A stretch of DNA of 64,000 nt from Deinococcus indicus (GTDB lineage Bacteria; Deinococcota; Deinococci; Deinococcales; Deinococcaceae): NCBI RefSeq assembly GCF_002198095.1, contig NZ_NHMK01000011.1, forward strand, positions 254,405 through 318,404, given 5' to 3'. The notes beneath the pieces were generated by a model. The model searched no databases, had not been told where the DNA came from, and saw only the letters and a list, made by a program, of their open reading frames with translations. Positions 19,913 to 29,129 of the stretch are shown here, one piece after another (the stretch's first letter is position 1; the number at the start of each line of letters is the position of its first letter). A program made the position numbers and the translations under genes.

Positions 19913-20767
19913 ATGCGCGCCTCTCTGCGAACGCCGCTCCTGGCTGGCCTGCTGACCCTGATCCCCGGCACGGCGCAGGCCGCCGCGCCCGCCGGACTGC
20001 ACCCCGTCCTGGCCACGCTGCCCGGCAGTGGCGGCACGTACCTGCTGGGCGGCTGGCAGGACGGCCGCTGGCTCTCCGACGCCCAGACCCGCCCCCGCAT
20101 GACGTCCGGGGCAACCTACACCCGCCTCGCCCCCGGGGCGGCCCCCACGCGCGTGCAGGGAGGCCGCCCCGCCTCGCTGGGCGAACCGTGCGAGGTCACC
20201 TTCGAGGTCAAGGTCACGCCCGCCCGCGAGGGACTGGCCGTCCTCGCCTCGTCCCGGCTGAACGCCCAGCCGCGCCCCGTCACCGCGCTGCCCACCAGCA
20301 ACGCCACCTACGAGGCCGCTGTCCGGGACGAACTGAAGCGGCAGGGCCTGCCGAACCCACAGGTGACCCTCACCCGCGTCATCCGCGCCGACCTGGACGG
20401 CAACGGCACACAGGAAGTCATCATCGAGGCCCGCCACTTCCAGAACGGCCGCGACGACTTCCCCCCGCCCGTCGGGCAGCCCGGCGACTACAGCCTCCTG
20501 CTACTGCGCGCCGTGGTGAACGGCAAGGTCGTGACCACCGTCCTGGGCGAGCACATCGCACCGCTGAAACCCTGGGACCCCGGCAGCAGCGACCCCATGC
20601 CCATGGCGACCCTGCACCGGGTGGCAGGCGTGGCCGACCTGAACGGCGACGGCCGCATGGAACTCGTCCTGTACGGCGCGTACTACGAAGGCTCGGGCTT
20701 CAGCGTGCAGCAGTGGACGCCCGCCGGACTGAAGGCCACGCCGCTGGAAAGTGGCTGCGGCGTGTAA
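19913..20767 (+). CDS. Secreted hypothetical protein with two calcium-loop-like motifs
   Basis: 284 residues. Signal peptide about 1-23 (basic MRASLR, hydrophobic core, GTAQA-AAP cleavage region). No family recognised overall. Two loops, DLDGNGTQEVIIEA and DLNGDGRMELVLYG, match the D-x-D-G-x-G/D-x-x-E pattern of FG-GAP or dockerin calcium sites, and such proteins often read out as integrin-like or VCBS repeats. TACGCT at 19902-19907 lies five bases before the ATG, so the mRNA is probably leaderless. It begins 16 bases after the VOC stop. Confidence 0.7.
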   Translation: MRASLRTPLLAGLLTLIPGTAQAAAPAGLHPVLATLPGSGGTYLLGGWQDGRWLSDAQTRPRMTSGATYTRLAPGAAPTRVQGGRPASLGEPCEVTFEVKVTPAREGLAVLASSRLNAQPRPVTALPTSNATYEAAVRDELKRQGLPNPQVTLTRVIRADLDGNGTQEVIIEARHFQNGRDDFPPPVGQPGDYSLLLLRAVVNGKVVTTVLGEHIAPLKPWDPGSSDPMPMATLHRVAGVADLNGDGRMELVLYGAYYEGSGFSVQQWTPAGLKATPLESGCGV

Positions 20768-20800
20768 AGCTCGCGCGGGCAGGCGCTACACTCGCGCCTG

Positions 20801-21121
20801 ATGACCGACATGCCCGCCCGCACCCTCGTCGGCCCCGCCGATTCCCTCCCGGAAGGTCAGCAGACCGCCGTGGATGTCGCCGGGGTCAGTGTCCTCGTCG
20901 TGCACCATGACGGGCAGTTCTACGCCCTGCGCAACAACTGCACCCACAAGGACTTCCCGCTGCTGGGCGGCGACGTCAGCATGGGCCGCGTCACCTGCGA
21001 GAAACACGGCGCGAAATTCGAACTCGCGACCGGCAAGGCCAGGACGCTGCCCGCCGTGAAACCCGTGAAGCTGTACCGCACGCAGGTCGAGGAAGGCCAG
21101 CTGTACGTCTCCGAGCTGTAA
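20801..21121 (+). CDS. Rieske [2Fe-2S] ferredoxin-like protein
   Basis: 106 residues. The cluster ligands are Cys47-Thr-His49 and Cys66-Glu-Lys-His69 ([13 protein letters not shown] ... [17 protein letters not shown]), with a TG-KA-LPAV strand after them as in NirD- and biphenyl-dioxygenase-type ferredoxins. It is a single-domain electron carrier, cytoplasmic (no signal). No oxygenase or reductase partner is adjacent. TACACT at 20787-20792 lies eight bases before the ATG. The C-terminal codons and the stop lie inside a 19-bp tandem duplication. Confidence 0.9.
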   Translation: MTDMPARTLVGPADSLPEGQQTAVDVAGVSVLVVHHDGQFYALRNNCTHKDFPLLGGDVSMGRVTCEKHGAKFELATGKARTLPAVKPVKLYRTQVEEGQLYVSEL

Positions 21122-21150
21122 CTACACAACAGAGCTGTAACTACACAACA
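21113..21150 (+). repeat. Perfect tandem duplication (2 x 19 bp) across a stop codon
   Basis: Two exact copies of GAGCTGTAACTACACAACA (21113-21131, 21132-21150). The first copy holds the Glu-Leu-stop end of the Rieske gene; the second repeats this end in the 3' untranslated region. Confidence 0.95.
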
Positions 21151-21155
21151 GAGCA

Positions 21156-21187
21156 GGGGACACCGTGACCGTCACGGCGTCCCCTTT
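21156..21187 (+). terminator. Terminator after the Rieske gene
   Basis: GGGGAC-CCGTGAC with CGTCACGG-GTCCCC forms a near-perfect 13-14-bp stem followed by TTTCGCTCTT. It lies between the Rieske stop and repeat R2. Confidence 0.75.
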
Positions 21188-21200
21188 CGCTCTTCAATTC

Positions 21201-21336
21201 ATACGGACTCCGATTGAATGGGCTGCAAAGCCTATTCAATCCGAGCGGATGCGAGTGGGAGAGAAGAGGGTTCCGGACGTGGAGCCGGCAATCCGGTGAA
21301 GTTCCGGATTGTTGGCGAAACAAACGGAATCCGTAT
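21201..21336 (+). repeat. Dispersed structured repeat, copy R2 (complete, 136 bp)
   Basis: It starts with ATACGGACTCCG and ends with CGGAATCCGTAT at 21336. Hairpin 1 is ATTGAATGGGCT, GNRA-type loop GCAA, AGCCTATTCAAT. Hairpin 2 has the core CAATCCGG (21289-21296) and CCGGATTG (21304-21311), extended by two G-U pairs and GCC/GGC. The right end supplies the TGA stop of the convergent gene at 21336-21848. Compared with R1, three base pairs in hairpin 2 have changed on both sides. Confidence 0.92.
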
Positions 21337-21848
21337 CAGAAGCCGCGTTCCGTGTCGCCGCGCACCTGATGCTCCAGCTCACTCGGCTCGCCCTGCGGCA
21401 GGTCACCGGGGCGCTGACTGACGTGCGGCGGCCCCTGTTCGCTGGGCGGCGTGTAGCCCGGATTGGGATCCACCGCCGCCTGACGCGTCTCCAGCGCCGT
21501 CAACGTGGACGCATTGATGCCCACGCCAGCCGACGGCACAATGGTATCCAGGTGCTCGCCGCCCAGTCCGGCCACCGTCTGCGCCCCGGCGAACTCGGCG
21601 TCCTGGGGAGTGTGCTCCATGGCCACCACGTCGCGCGTGGCGAGGTGATCGAACTGCGCGGTCACCTCGCGGGCGCTGTCCACCTCGACCGGCTCGTACC
21701 TGCCGTGATCGGCGCTGCCCACCCGGTCCCCGGCGGGCGTCGTCGTGTACGCCGCCTGATGGTCGTCCTTGCGGTCGGGCGTGTCGAAGCCCGTCTGCGC
21801 GCCGTGCTCGCCCGTCACGGGCGGGTTGCGGTCATCGTGATTGGTCAT
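21336..21848 (-). CDS. Hydrophilic, probably disordered hypothetical protein
   Basis: 170 residues from ATG at 21848. Rich in Asp, Glu, Gln, Thr, Pro and His; it has no signal peptide, no membrane segment and almost no hydrophobic core, so it is likely disordered. Short segments such as DTIVPSAGVGINASTL look more ordered. No family recognised. The stop codon TGA is formed by the terminal bases of repeat R2, so the element marks, and may have altered, the C-terminus. Proteins of this type are frequent in desiccation-tolerant bacteria, but that role is only a guess. Confidence 0.6.
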   Translation of the reverse strand: MTNHDDRNPPVTGEHGAQTGFDTPDRKDDHQAAYTTTPAGDRVGSADHGRYEPVEVDSAREVTAQFDHLATRDVVAMEHTPQDAEFAGAQTVAGLGGEHLDTIVPSAGVGINASTLTALETRQAAVDPNPGYTPPSEQGPPHVSQRPGDLPQGEPSELEHQVRGDTERGF

Positions 21849-21926
21849 GCTGCCAGTCTGAACCGCACGTTCCGCAGCTGCCTTCCGGCTTTCTTCAGAC
21901 GCCCGAACGGAACCGTTCAGGAACAC

Positions 21927-22613
21927 TTACGCCGGGAGGGACCCCTCCAGCGAGTCGGCCAGCACCGCGTGCCCCTCCTCGCGCGCAAAGTCGGCGGCGC
22001 GGCGACCGTCGGCGGTCACGGCGTCCGCATCCGCTCCGCGCTGCCGCAGGAACAGCACCAGTCCCGCGTCGCCGTTCTGCGCGGCGGCCATCAGCGGCGT
22101 GAACCCGCCCTGCTGCGTGGCGTTCACGTCCGCGCCCGCCATCACCAGCGCCCGCGCCAGCCCCCCGTGCCCGCCCGCCACCGCCGAGTGCAGCGGCTGC
22201 ACCCCCATCGCGTTGCGGCTGACCGCGTTCACGTCCGCGCCGCGCGACAGCAGCACCTCCGCGACCCCCGCGTGCCCGAAGAACGCCGCGAGGCCCAGCG
22301 GACTGAACCCGTCCCCACTCACGCCATGCACCAGCGCCGGTTCGGCGTCCAGTTCGCGCGTCAGGGCCGCCTCGTCCCCCAGCGCCGCCGCCTCGAACAC
22401 GTCCAGCGGCGCGCCCAGGTCCACCAGCACGCGCGCCATGTCCGCCCGGCCGTAGTACACCGCGAACAGCACCGGACTCACGCCCATCGGACTGGGCAGG
22501 CCCAGCAGCCCCGCGTCCCCGTCCACCATGGCGCGCAGCAGCGCCTCGTCCCGCGTCTTGATCGCCAGGAAGAACGCCGCCTCGCGGTCCCCCACCGTTG
22601 CTCCGTCAGTCAT
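21927..22613 (-). CDS. Ankyrin repeat protein
   Basis: 228 residues from ATG at 22613, whose first bases overlap the TGA of the serine hydrolase upstream, so the two are translationally coupled. About five ankyrin units are visible from residue 40 on: [84 protein letters not shown] and [26 protein letters not shown]. No signal peptide. Ankyrin proteins bind other proteins; the coupled hydrolase could be the partner, but this is inference. Confidence 0.88.
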   Translation of the reverse strand: MTDGATVGDREAAFFLAIKTRDEALLRAMVDGDAGLLGLPSPMGVSPVLFAVYYGRADMARVLVDLGAPLDVFEAAALGDEAALTRELDAEPALVHGVSGDGFSPLGLAAFFGHAGVAEVLLSRGADVNAVSRNAMGVQPLHSAVAGGHGGLARALVMAGADVNATQQGGFTPLMAAAQNGDAGLVLFLRQRGADADAVTADGRRAADFAREEGHAVLADSLEGSLPA

Positions 22614-24025
22614 GCGCCCAGGGTAGAGGCTCGGGCACTCAGCGTGTGGCCCTCGCCGTAGTGCGGAGCGCACAACCCCACCGTCAGGGGCGCGTCCGGC
22701 GCGGGCCAGCGCACCTCCCAGCGAGCGCCGTCCTCGATCAGCAGCAGCGTCAGGGCCAGCGTCCCGTCTGCCTGCCAGCCCGCCCGGACGGTCAGGGCGA
22801 CGGTGGTGCCCCAGGTGTCCAGGGTCTGCTCCTCCCAGGCATTCAGCGTGAACCGGACCGTGTTCGGCGTCCGCCCGTCGAGGACCAGCGTGCCGCCTTC
22901 ACCCGTGACGGTCAGGGTCGCGGCCTCCCAGCCCTCGTCGTTCGGGTCGAACGTGAAATGCGCCTGTGCGCCCCGCAACGGGGGCGGATTGAGGATCTCC
23001 GGCATGTCCAGCGTGAGGCCCGCGCAGCGCAGCCGCAGCGCCTCCGTGTCGGCGCCGAGTGGCAGGGGAGAGGACTGCGCGTTCCCCAGCAGGTGCGTCC
23101 AGGTGTGATCCAGCACGCCCTGCATATCGCCCACGCCCGCCGTGACGGCCAGCACCATGTCCTGCTCCGGCAGGACCACGCAGAACTGCCCGAACGCCCC
23201 GTCGGCGCGGTACGCTCCGTGACGGCAGCGCCACAACTGGTACCCGTACCCCTGCGCCCAGTCGCTGATCTCATCGCCGGGGTTCGTGCCGGGCGGGACG
23301 TGCGCGGCCCTCATCGCGTCCACCCACGCCGGGGCCAGCACTTCCTGACCCTGCCACGCTCCCCGGTTTAGCAGCAGCTGCCCGAACCTCGCCACGTCCT
23401 CCGTCCGCAGGTGCAGCCCCCACCCGCCCAGATTCACGCCCTCCGCGTTGCTCACCCAGCGCGCCCCCCGGACCCCCAGCGGCTCCAGCAGGCGCGGCGT
23501 CAGGAAGTCCAGCAGCGTCTCGCCGGTCACGCGCTGCACCAGCGCCGACAGCAGGAACGACGCGCCACTGTTGTACACGAAGTGCGTCCCCGGCCTGAAC
23601 GCCACCGGCTGCGCCAGGAACGCCGCCGCCCAGTCTCCGTCCCCCGTCGCCACCAGCGCGTCCGTCACGTCCGCCGCGTGCCCCGTCCGCATGGTCAGCA
23701 GGTCCTCGACCCGCATGGCCCGCAGGTGCTCACCCACCACCGGCGGCAGGGCGTCCGGGAAGAGGTCCACCACCCGGTCCTCCACACCCAGGCGACCCTC
23801 CTGCACCAGCAGCCCCACACCCGCCGCCGCGAACGCCTTGCTCAGCGAGTACACGTGATGCACCCGCTCCGGCCCGTACGGGAACCAGTGACCCCCGGCC
23901 ACCACCCGATCCGCCCGCCGCAACGTGAATCCATGCAGCTCCAGCCCGTCCGCCGCCAGGGCGTCCAGCCACGCCAGCACCGCCCCGGACGGCAGACCCT
24001 GAGACTCCGGCAACACCTGAACCAT
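22610..24025 (-). CDS. Serine hydrolase, class C beta-lactamase/penicillin-binding-protein family
   Basis: 471 residues from ATG at 24025; a GTG at 24088 touching the preceding stop is an alternative that adds 21 residues. The catalytic Ser60-x-x-Lys63 ([12 protein letters not shown]) and the Tyr-x-Asn of FVYNSGAS near 159 are the hallmarks of the beta-lactamase/esterase fold. The last 130 residues form an extra beta-rich domain ([22 protein letters not shown]), as in esterase/aminopeptidase members. No signal peptide is apparent, so it probably acts in the cytoplasm on small esters or amides. It lies in an apparent operon with the secreted protein upstream and the ankyrin protein downstream. 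Confidence 0.85.
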   Translation of the reverse strand: MVQVLPESQGLPSGAVLAWLDALAADGLELHGFTLRRADRVVAGGHWFPYGPERVHHVYSLSKAFAAAGVGLLVQEGRLGVEDRVVDLFPDALPPVVGEHLRAMRVEDLLTMRTGHAADVTDALVATGDGDWAAAFLAQPVAFRPGTHFVYNSGASFLLSALVQRVTGETLLDFLTPRLLEPLGVRGARWVSNAEGVNLGGWGLHLRTEDVARFGQLLLNRGAWQGQEVLAPAWVDAMRAAHVPPGTNPGDEISDWAQGYGYQLWRCRHGAYRADGAFGQFCVVLPEQDMVLAVTAGVGDMQGVLDHTWTHLLGNAQSSPLPLGADTEALRLRCAGLTLDMPEILNPPPLRGAQAHFTFDPNDEGWEAATLTVTGEGGTLVLDGRTPNTVRFTLNAWEEQTLDTWGTTVALTVRAGWQADGTLALTLLLIEDGARWEVRWPAPDAPLTVGLCAPHYGEGHTLSARASTLGA

Positions 24026-24088
24026 AGAAAGAGGCACGTCCCGTAGCGTGGGGCGTGCCACTGCGGCGGCATCCGCCAGGTGGCGCAC

Positions 24089-24535
24089 CTACCGGTGATC
24101 CACGATAGCCAGCGGCTGCTTTGGCGTCAGGGTAATCTGCCCGGCCACTGCCTCGAACGTGAACCGCAGGCTGCCGAGCGGCACGGTCCCCAGGTGACGC
24201 GGGTTGAGGGACGTGGCGAGCGCCCGCAGCGGCCCAGCATCCCCGGAGAGCAGGATGCGCTGCACGGCACGGTCCGGGCCGACGAGGATGTTGACGAATC
24301 CGAAGTTGCTGGCCGGTGCAGTGACGCAGGCGTTCCTGAATTCCTGGGTGTACACGTAGATTCTGGGTTGTCCCTGACTGCCGGTTTTCCGCAAGGTCGT
24401 CACGTCCAGCGGCGCGTGCAGGGAGGACTGAAGCCAGTCCGCGAAGGCGTAGCAGTCGGGTGCCGGGGCGGCGCTGGAGGTCGGCAGACTCCAGATCAGA
24501 ACGCCCAGCAGGGGTAGCAGTGCGGGGCGCGGCAT
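24089..24535 (-). CDS. Secreted hypothetical protein
   Basis: 148 residues. Signal peptide about 1-22 (MPRPALLPLLGVLIWSLPTSSA). The mature part has two Cys (one in DCYAFADWL, one in NACVTAP), which could form a disulphide. Beta-strand-like stretches (PRIYVYTQEFRN, FVNILVGPDRAVQRILLSG) make up the rest. No family recognised. It lies immediately before the serine hydrolase gene on the same strand. Confidence 0.65.
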   Translation of the reverse strand: MPRPALLPLLGVLIWSLPTSSAAPAPDCYAFADWLQSSLHAPLDVTTLRKTGSQGQPRIYVYTQEFRNACVTAPASNFGFVNILVGPDRAVQRILLSGDAGPLRALATSLNPRHLGTVPLGSLRFTFEAVAGQITLTPKQPLAIVDHR

Positions 24536-24582
24536 ACCGGCACCTTACGACGTGCGTGATCTGCGGTTGTGCTCATCTGCGC

Positions 24583-24618
24583 AAAAAGGGGCGGGAGCCT
24601 TCCTGTGGCTTCCCGCCC
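24583..24618 (-). terminator. Terminator after the thiolase gene
   Basis: Read on the minus strand: GGGCGGGAAGCC, short loop, GGCTCCCGCCCC, then TTTTT. It lies 17 bases past the thiolase stop codon and before the upstream end of the secreted-protein gene. Confidence 0.85.
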
Positions 24619-24634
24619 TCTGATGGCTGCGGCG

Positions 24635-25807
<1,173 letters not shown>

Positions 25808-25877
25808 GCCCGGAGTCTAACGGGCGTTAGGGGGCCGCGCCGGTCACCGGAGCGGGAACGGGGGCGTGCAATTCTGC

Positions 25878-25937
25878 TTGACGCTTCACGGCCCAGCGAT
25901 CATATTGAAAAACGATAATATCGAAGATCGATAAATC
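25878..25937 (+). promoter_or_regulatory. Promoter and operator of the DUF2975/XRE operon
   Basis: TTGACG (25878-25883), a 17-base spacer, and CATATT (25901-25906) give a strong vegetative promoter. The expected start (about 25913) falls on the perfect 11-bp palindrome CGATAATATCG (25913-25923), and a second ATCGAT half-repeat follows at 25927-25932. The layout (operator at +1) fits repression, most simply by the XRE protein encoded last in the operon. Confidence 0.65.
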
Positions 25938-25949
25938 CCTGGAGGCCCC

Positions 25950-26588
25950 ATGCTGACCCCCGCCCGCGCCCAGACCATCCTGACCTTTACACTGACCCTT
26001 ATGGCCGTACTGACGGCTCTGGGGCTGTGCTTTTTTCTGTTGAACATGCGTTCGCCAGCGACGTATAGCCTGACTGTTCCCCTCGACATCACGCTCAGCC
26101 TTCCGGGCGGCCGGTACGACCTCTCGAACTTCCATCTGCCGCTCAGTGACTTGCCGGAATGGGCCAGAAATGTCTGGCTCGCTGGCTTTACCCTATTCAT
26201 CGCGTGCCTGATCGCTCTGCTGTGGGGCGCCCGGCAGTTCACGCGCCGCCTGCTGAGTGACCCGTTCCATCCACATAATGTCCGCGATCTGACGGTGTCT
26301 GCGCGACTGGCTCTGATTTGGCAGGTTCTGGCCGTCGTGCAACCAACCCTGAACGGTTGGGTGACTGCACGCAGCCATCCGCTTGAGGCGTTGCGCCGCC
26401 AGCTCCCGGAAGACGCCATTGTTCACCAAGGCAACGCCATGCAACCGCTCTTCAATCTGTTCGGTGTGGATCTTACGCCCCTCTTGATCGCTGCGGTCTG
26501 CGTGCTGTTCGCCGCCGCCCTCACCCAGGCGGCACACATCCGCGAGCAGGAACGCCAGCTGCGCGCCGAACAGGAGCTGACCGTATGA
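25950..26588 (+). CDS. DUF2975 membrane protein
   Basis: 212 residues, with RBS CTGGAGG. Four hydrophobic segments at about 10-33, 70-92, 118-137 and 175-198. The DUF2975 pattern is recognisable: DPFHPHNVRDLTVSARLAL after segment 2 and the conserved C-terminal tail EQERQLRAEQELTV. DUF2975 genes in many bacteria are paired with a YozG-type XRE regulator, as here. The role is unknown. Its end overlaps the start of the next gene by four bases (ATGA). Confidence 0.82.
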   Translation: MLTPARAQTILTFTLTLMAVLTALGLCFFLLNMRSPATYSLTVPLDITLSLPGGRYDLSNFHLPLSDLPEWARNVWLAGFTLFIACLIALLWGARQFTRRLLSDPFHPHNVRDLTVSARLALIWQVLAVVQPTLNGWVTARSHPLEALRRQLPEDAIVHQGNAMQPLFNLFGVDLTPLLIAAVCVLFAAALTQAAHIREQERQLRAEQELTV

Positions 26589-27082
26589 CCCCACACCGGC
26601 ACACCCTGAATGTCCTGCTGCTGCTCCTGACGGTTCCCACGGTCCTCAGTCTGGTCGGGCTGGGCCTGCTGATCCTCGCGGCCCTGACGTTCATTCCGCA
26701 TGACCTGCGCCTCAGCGCGGCGCTGGGCCTGTGGGCGGGGGTCAGTTTCGCCGGGTACTGGCACCTGAACCGCGCCATCGGGCTGACCCGCCGGAACGGC
26801 CCCCTGCACGGTGAGGTCAGCGAACACCTGTTTCGCGCCGGGCAGCGCCTCTTCTGGAGCGCCCTGCTGGGCACCCCACTCTCGCTGGCTGCCGTGTGGC
26901 GCATGGCGCCCGACCTCGGGCTGACGGACCGCTCGACTGGCGCGCTGCTGGGCGTCCTGCTCAGCCCTGAGCTGCTGCTCGGTACTCTGGTGTCCGTGGC
27001 GCTGCCGCTGCTGCTCATGGCGCTCTCCGGCTGGCTGGACGAGGGGCGCGCCAGCCTGGACCGCCAGAGGACGACCATATGA
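26585..27082 (+). CDS. Membrane protein, second gene of the DUF2975/XRE operon
   Basis: 165 residues, overlapping its neighbours by four bases at both ends. Four hydrophobic segments (about 11-35, 42-60, 93-115, 125-150). The order of segments, and the ending RASLDRQRTTI where the paralogue has the ELTV tail, suggest it is a diverged DUF2975 protein, but this is not clear by eye. No catalytic motif is seen; the cytoplasmic loops are Arg-rich. Confidence 0.7.
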   Translation: MTPHRHTLNVLLLLLTVPTVLSLVGLGLLILAALTFIPHDLRLSAALGLWAGVSFAGYWHLNRAIGLTRRNGPLHGEVSEHLFRAGQRLFWSALLGTPLSLAAVWRMAPDLGLTDRSTGALLGVLLSPELLLGTLVSVALPLLLMALSGWLDEGRASLDRQRTTI

Positions 27083-27510
27083 CCCTGACTCTGCTGCTGC
27101 GCACCCGCGCCCTGACGCGCCTCGAACGCCTGTGCCAGTTGGGCCTGTTGCTCGGCACGGCCGCGCTGATCTACGGACTGGCCCAGCGGGGCTGGTCCGC
27201 GTTGCCCCAGATGCTCCTGGGGAGTCTCCCGGGCGCGCTGGCCCTGCTGTTCCTGTGGCGGGCCGCCCGGGCCAGCCGGCAGGGCAACCTGAGCGTCATC
27301 CCGCGAGAGGTCGCGCTGGCGGGCGTGGCGCTGCTGGCCGGGCAGGTCGTTCCTGCCCTGCTGCCGCTGGTCACCGCCGATCCGCTGCTGCTCGCCAGCA
27401 GCGCTGGACTGCTCGTGTTTTCAAGCCTGCCCGGCCTGGGTCTGCTGGCGTTCGCGGCGGTGCTGAACGTCACGTTCCAAGTGCTGCGCGACGAGGAACT
27501 GACGGTCTGA
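27079..27510 (+). CDS. Membrane protein with DUF2975-like tail
   Basis: 143 residues from ATG at 27079 in the ATGA overlap. Four hydrophobic segments (about 20-36, 46-60, 78-95, 105-130). The C-terminus VLRDEELTV repeats the DUF2975 ending of the first gene of the operon. It is shorter than a typical DUF2975 protein, mainly by loss of the extracytoplasmic loop. The three membrane proteins probably arose by duplication and may form one complex. Confidence 0.72.
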   Translation: MTLTLLLRTRALTRLERLCQLGLLLGTAALIYGLAQRGWSALPQMLLGSLPGALALLFLWRAARASRQGNLSVIPREVALAGVALLAGQVVPALLPLVTADPLLLASSAGLLVFSSLPGLGLLAFAAVLNVTFQVLRDEELTV

Positions 27511-27511
27511 C

Positions 27512-27739
27512 ATGCCCATCCGCGTGCATCTCGACGACCTGCTGGCGCAGCGGGGCATGACCCTCTCGGAACTCTCTTCGCGGGTGGGGATCACCCTGGC
27601 GAACCTCAGCATCCTGAAGACCGGGAAAGCCCGCGCGGTACGATTCAGCACCCTGGACGCCCTGTGCCGCGCGCTGGATTGTCAGCCCGGCGACCTGCTG
27701 CGCTGGGAGGACGGCCCCCCGGAGTTCGACGACCTCTGA
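27512..27739 (+). CDS. XRE/Cro-CI family regulator, YozG type
   Basis: 75 residues. A single helix-turn-helix: LDDLLAQRGMTLSELSSRVGITLANLSILKTGKARAVRFSTLDALCRALDCQPGDLLRWED. The stretch GITLANLSILKTGKARAVRFSTL is the signature of YozG-type regulators that accompany DUF2975 membrane proteins. It starts two bases after the previous stop, so the four genes are one transcript. It is the best candidate to bind the operator at 25913-25937 and repress its own operon. Confidence 0.9.
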   Translation: MPIRVHLDDLLAQRGMTLSELSSRVGITLANLSILKTGKARAVRFSTLDALCRALDCQPGDLLRWEDGPPEFDDL

Positions 27740-27834
27740 TCTTTCTGGATGTGGGTGCGGACGCCTGAAAGCCTGGTCCGCCGGTTCAGAAGGTACGGAC
27801 CACAGGGTGTGACGGCATCGTGTCGCCGCGCCGC

Positions 27835-27840
27835 TATACT
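27835..27840 (+). promoter_or_regulatory. Candidate -10 box for dctP
   Basis: TATACT, about 79 bases before the dctP start. The -35 at proper spacing is weak (around 27812). The region 27740-27918 holds no other supportable feature. Confidence 0.35.
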
Positions 27841-27918
27841 GGCAGGCACCACACAATCACAGGACGAACCGGGGAAGTGCAGAGGCCACCGGGGCCTCGC
27901 CCGGATCGGGAGGTCCAC

Positions 27919-28995
27919 ATGGGAATCAACCGTCGTAAGTTCCTGAAGGGCGCCGCCGCCACCGCTGCGGCCAGCACCGTCTTCTCGCCGCACAGCTTCG
28001 CGCAGAGCGGCAACGTGCGCTGGCGCTGCGCTTCGAGCTTCCCCAAGAGCCTGGACACCATTTTCGGCGGGGCCAGCACGGTCGCCGAGCGGGTGGCGGC
28101 CATGACCGACGGGAAGTTCCAGATCCGCGCCTACGAGGCCGGGGAACTCGTGCCGGGCCTGCAGGTGCTGGACGCCGTGCAGCAGGGCACCGTCGAGTGC
28201 GGTCACACCTGCGGGTACTACTTCGTGGGCAAGGACCCCACCCTGGGCTTCGCGACCAGCGTGCCGTTCGGCCTGAGCGTGACCGAGCAGAACGCCTGGA
28301 TGTACCACGGGGGCGGCATGGCGCTGCTGCGTGAGGTGTACGGGCAGTTCGGCGTGATCAACTTCCCGGCCGGGAACACCGGCGCGCAGATGGGCGGCTG
28401 GTGGAAGCAGGAGGTCAAGACGGCCGCGCAGCTTCGCGGGAAGAAGGTCCGCATTCCGGGGCTGGGCGGGCAGGTCATGGCGAAACTGGGCGCGAACGTG
28501 CAGGTCATCCCCGGCGGCGAGATCTACCTGGCGCTGGACCGTGGCGCCATCGACGCGGCCGAGTGGGTCGGGCCGTACGACGACGAGAAACTCGGGTTGC
28601 AGAAGGCCGCGAAGTTCTACTACTACCCCGGCTGGTGGGAACCCGGCCCGAACGTGGATTTCATCGTGAACCAGAAGCAGTACAACGCGCTGCCCAAGGC
28701 GTACCGCGAGATCCTGGCGACCGCCTGCGCCGAGGCGAACGTGACCATGATGGCCGAGTACGACGCGAAGAACCAGGCGGCGCTGGTGCGCCTGCAGCGG
28801 GGCGGCACGCAGCTGCGCCGCTTCTCGAACGACATCCTGACCGCCGCGAACAAGGCCACGCAGGAACTGCACGCCGAGAACTCCGCCAAGAACGCGGGGT
28901 ACAAGAAGGTCTACACGCAGTGGAACGGGTTCCGGAACAACGTGCGGAACTGGCATCAGGTGAACGAGAAGGCCATGATGGACTTCAAGAGCTGA
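27919..28995 (+). CDS. TRAP transporter solute-binding protein (2-oxoacid/lactate type, Tat-exported)
   Basis: 358 residues from ATG at 27919 with GGGAGG upstream. The N-terminus NRRKFLKGAAATAAASTVFSP is a twin-arginine signal (Arg5-Arg6). It binds substrate outside the membrane and delivers it to DctQM. The segments WRCASSFPKSLDTI, NTGAQMGGWWKQEV and GGEIYLALDRGAIDAAEWVGPYDD, and the late YYYPGWWEPGP, match the TakP/TTHA0766 group that binds 2-oxoacids or calcium-lactate. It converges with the dctM-dctQ genes rather than sharing an operon with them. Regulated separately, it has its own TATACT-type promoter. Confidence 0.92.
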   Translation: MGINRRKFLKGAAATAAASTVFSPHSFAQSGNVRWRCASSFPKSLDTIFGGASTVAERVAAMTDGKFQIRAYEAGELVPGLQVLDAVQQGTVECGHTCGYYFVGKDPTLGFATSVPFGLSVTEQNAWMYHGGGMALLREVYGQFGVINFPAGNTGAQMGGWWKQEVKTAAQLRGKKVRIPGLGGQVMAKLGANVQVIPGGEIYLALDRGAIDAAEWVGPYDDEKLGLQKAAKFYYYPGWWEPGPNVDFIVNQKQYNALPKAYREILATACAEANVTMMAEYDAKNQAALVRLQRGGTQLRRFSNDILTAANKATQELHAENSAKNAGYKKVYTQWNGFRNNVRNWHQVNEKAMMDFKS

Positions 28996-29009
28996 ACGGC
29001 GGTCCCGGC

Positions 29010-29049
29010 GTGCGCTCCTGCCTCAGGGTGGGAGCGCACGTCTTCTGTG
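29010..29049 (+). terminator. Terminator after dctP
   Basis: GTGCGCTCC (29010-29018) and GGAGCGCAC (29031-29039) form a nine-bp stem, followed by TCTTCTGT. Confidence 0.7.
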
Positions 29050-29070
29050 CCGTCCCGGCGCGGTAGCGGC

Positions 29071-29115
29071 ATGAAAGAAAGCGCCCCTGGCCGGGGAGCG
29101 AGTGGCCAGGGGCGC
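29071..29115 (-). terminator. Terminator after dctM
   Basis: On the minus strand GCGCCCCTGGCC, 11-base loop, GGCCAGGGGCGC (12 perfect pairs) followed by TTTCTTTC. It lies 15 bases past the dctM stop and next to the dctP terminator, so transcripts of the two convergent halves are separated. Confidence 0.85.
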
Positions 29116-29129
29116 GGGAGCGGGTGCGT

